Below, piece by piece: positions 4,913 to 5,706 of a stretch of 5,706 nt of DNA. Source of the DNA: DASVSE01 sp036399715 (GTDB lineage: Bacteria > Bacteroidota > Rhodothermia > Rhodothermales > Rubricoccaceae). The notes beneath the pieces are model-generated. The model did no database searches. It was given only the letters and a program-made list of their open reading frames with translations, and was not told the origin of the DNA. The stretch covers positions 1 through 5,706 of the forward strand of contig DASWMO010000061.1 of the NCBI GenBank assembly GCA_036399715.1. Direction: 5' to 3'. Position 1 is the stretch's first letter, and each line of letters begins with the position of its first letter. Position numbers and translations under genes: made by a program.

Positions 4913-5706
4913 CCGAATCCCCGATTCGCGTCGCGATCCTCCACGGCGCCGGCCTCGTCGGTGGTGAACTCGTGCGCCTGCTGCTCGCGCACCCGCACGC
5001 CCGGATCATGGCTGTCACGAGCCGTGCCTTCGCCGGCCAGCCCGTCGCCACGGCCCATCCGAGCCTGCGCGGCGTGACCGACCTCGCGTTCGCCGCTCCC
5101 GCCGACCTCGACGCCGACACATTCGACGCCGCCTTCGTCTGCGCCGAGCACGGGGCCGGCGCCCGTACGGTCGCGTCGCTGCGCGCGGCCGGCTTCGACG
5201 GCCTGATCGTCGACCTCTCGGCCGACCACCGCCTCGCAGATGCGGCGGGGTACCCGGCGTGGTACGGGTTCGAGCACCCCGCGCCCTACGCCCTCGCCGG
5301 GGCCGTCTACGGCCTCACCGACGTCTTCACCGAGCGCCTGCCCGGCGCGCGGCTCGTCGCCAACCCGGGCTGTTTCGCGACCGGGATCTCGCTCGCGCTG
5401 TGGCCGCTCGTCAGCCTCCTCGGCTCGTTCGAGGCGCACGTGACGGCCCTCACCGGCGCCTCGGGCTCGGGCGCGAAACCTTCCGCCGCGACGCACTTCC
5501 CGACGCGCGACGGCAACGTCCGCGCCTACAAAGCACTGGGGCACCAGCACCTCGCCGAAGTCGGGCAGACGCTCGGGCCCGACGTGGCCGTCCACTTCGT
5601 GCCCGCGAGCGGGCCGTGGACGCGCGGCATCGGGGGCACGACCCACGTCGCCTTGCCCGCGTCCGTCTCAGCCAACGATGTCGGTGCGGCGTTCGAGGCA
5701 GCCTAC
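4909..5706 (+). CDS. argC: N-acyl-gamma-glutamyl-phosphate reductase (3' end beyond window)
   Basis: ArgC reduces N-acetyl- (or N-succinyl-) gamma-glutamyl phosphate to the semialdehyde with NADPH, the third step of arginine synthesis, in the cytoplasm. It starts at ATG 4909, overlapping the preceding stop as ATGA; 266 residues are present of a usual 320-345. The N-terminal Rossmann motif HGAGLVGGEL (12-21) follows the Bacteroidota form GGAGYTAGEL, with His in place of the first Gly. LIVDLSADHRL lies near residue 100. The catalytic cysteine is Cys155 in NPGCFAT. The substrate-binding segment GASGSG.K is followed by HFPTRDGNV and by GHQH (His212, His214), the usual catalytic histidine region. 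WTRGIGGTTHV near the end is the expected RGI motif. All key residues are present, so it is probably active. Bacteroidota often use N-succinyl rather than N-acetyl intermediates; ArgC alone does not tell which. Confidence 0.95.
   Translation, partial: MTESPIRVAILHGAGLVGGELVRLLLAHPHARIMAVTSRAFAGQPVATAHPSLRGVTDLAFAAPADLDADTFDAAFVCAEHGAGARTVASLRAAGFDGLIVDLSADHRLADAAGYPAWYGFEHPAPYALAGAVYGLTDVFTERLPGARLVANPGCFATGISLALWPLVSLLGSFEAHVTALTGASGSGAKPSAATHFPTRDGNVRAYKALGHQHLAEVGQTLGPDVAVHFVPASGPWTRGIGGTTHVALPASVSANDVGAAFEAAY

Noticed and set aside
3770..5646. Minus-strand open frames (3770-4645 and 4765-5646)
   Set aside because: They are antisense shadows of the NTPase and argC frames, which carry clear motifs; stop codons are scarce in all frames at this GC content.

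Overview
The window is very GC-rich. It carries genes typed to Bacteroidota or Rhodothermota: a secreted protein ending in a type IX secretion (T9SS) sorting tail, and ArgG and ArgC proteins whose motifs follow the Bacteroidota pattern (the ArgG motif HGSTGAGND, the ArgC motif NPGCFAT). None of the starts has a clear Shine-Dalgarno sequence, which is common in this phylum. The high GC points to a halophilic or marine Rhodothermia-like relative (Salinibacter, Rubricoccus or Rubrivirga type). That placement is an inference; no marker gene is present.

Layout. (1) Positions 1-1981, minus strand: one long gene that runs off the left edge only a few residues before its expected end. It encodes a signal peptide, about seven tandem DUF5666-like beta repeats joined by His/Asp/Gly-rich linkers, and a C-terminal T9SS sorting domain. 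(2) Positions 1982-2597: a divergent intergenic region of about 615 bp with several perfect inverted repeats. Its right part looks like an attenuator leader for the arginine genes: a promoter-like box, a 33-codon arginine-rich ORF in which four of six Arg codons are the otherwise rare CGA, a perfect 8-bp hairpin over those codons, and then a strong intrinsic terminator ending just before argG. (3) Positions 2598-5706, plus strand: argG (argininosuccinate synthase), an uncharacterised two-domain P-loop NTPase, and the start of argC (N-acyl-gamma-glutamyl-phosphate reductase). Each joins the next by a 4-bp stop/start overlap (GTGA, then ATGA), so they form one translationally coupled operon.

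How the genes fit together. ArgC and ArgG catalyse the third and the penultimate steps of arginine synthesis; the rest of the pathway probably lies beyond the right edge. The NTPase between them is the functional unknown. Its Walker A motif and the Lys-x-Thr-Gly motif that follows resemble the C-terminal domain of the DUF1611/DgcN and MobB-like group, so a role in arginine or glutamate metabolism is the natural hypothesis. The two points most worth following up are this embedded NTPase and the apparent arginine-responsive attenuator ahead of argG.
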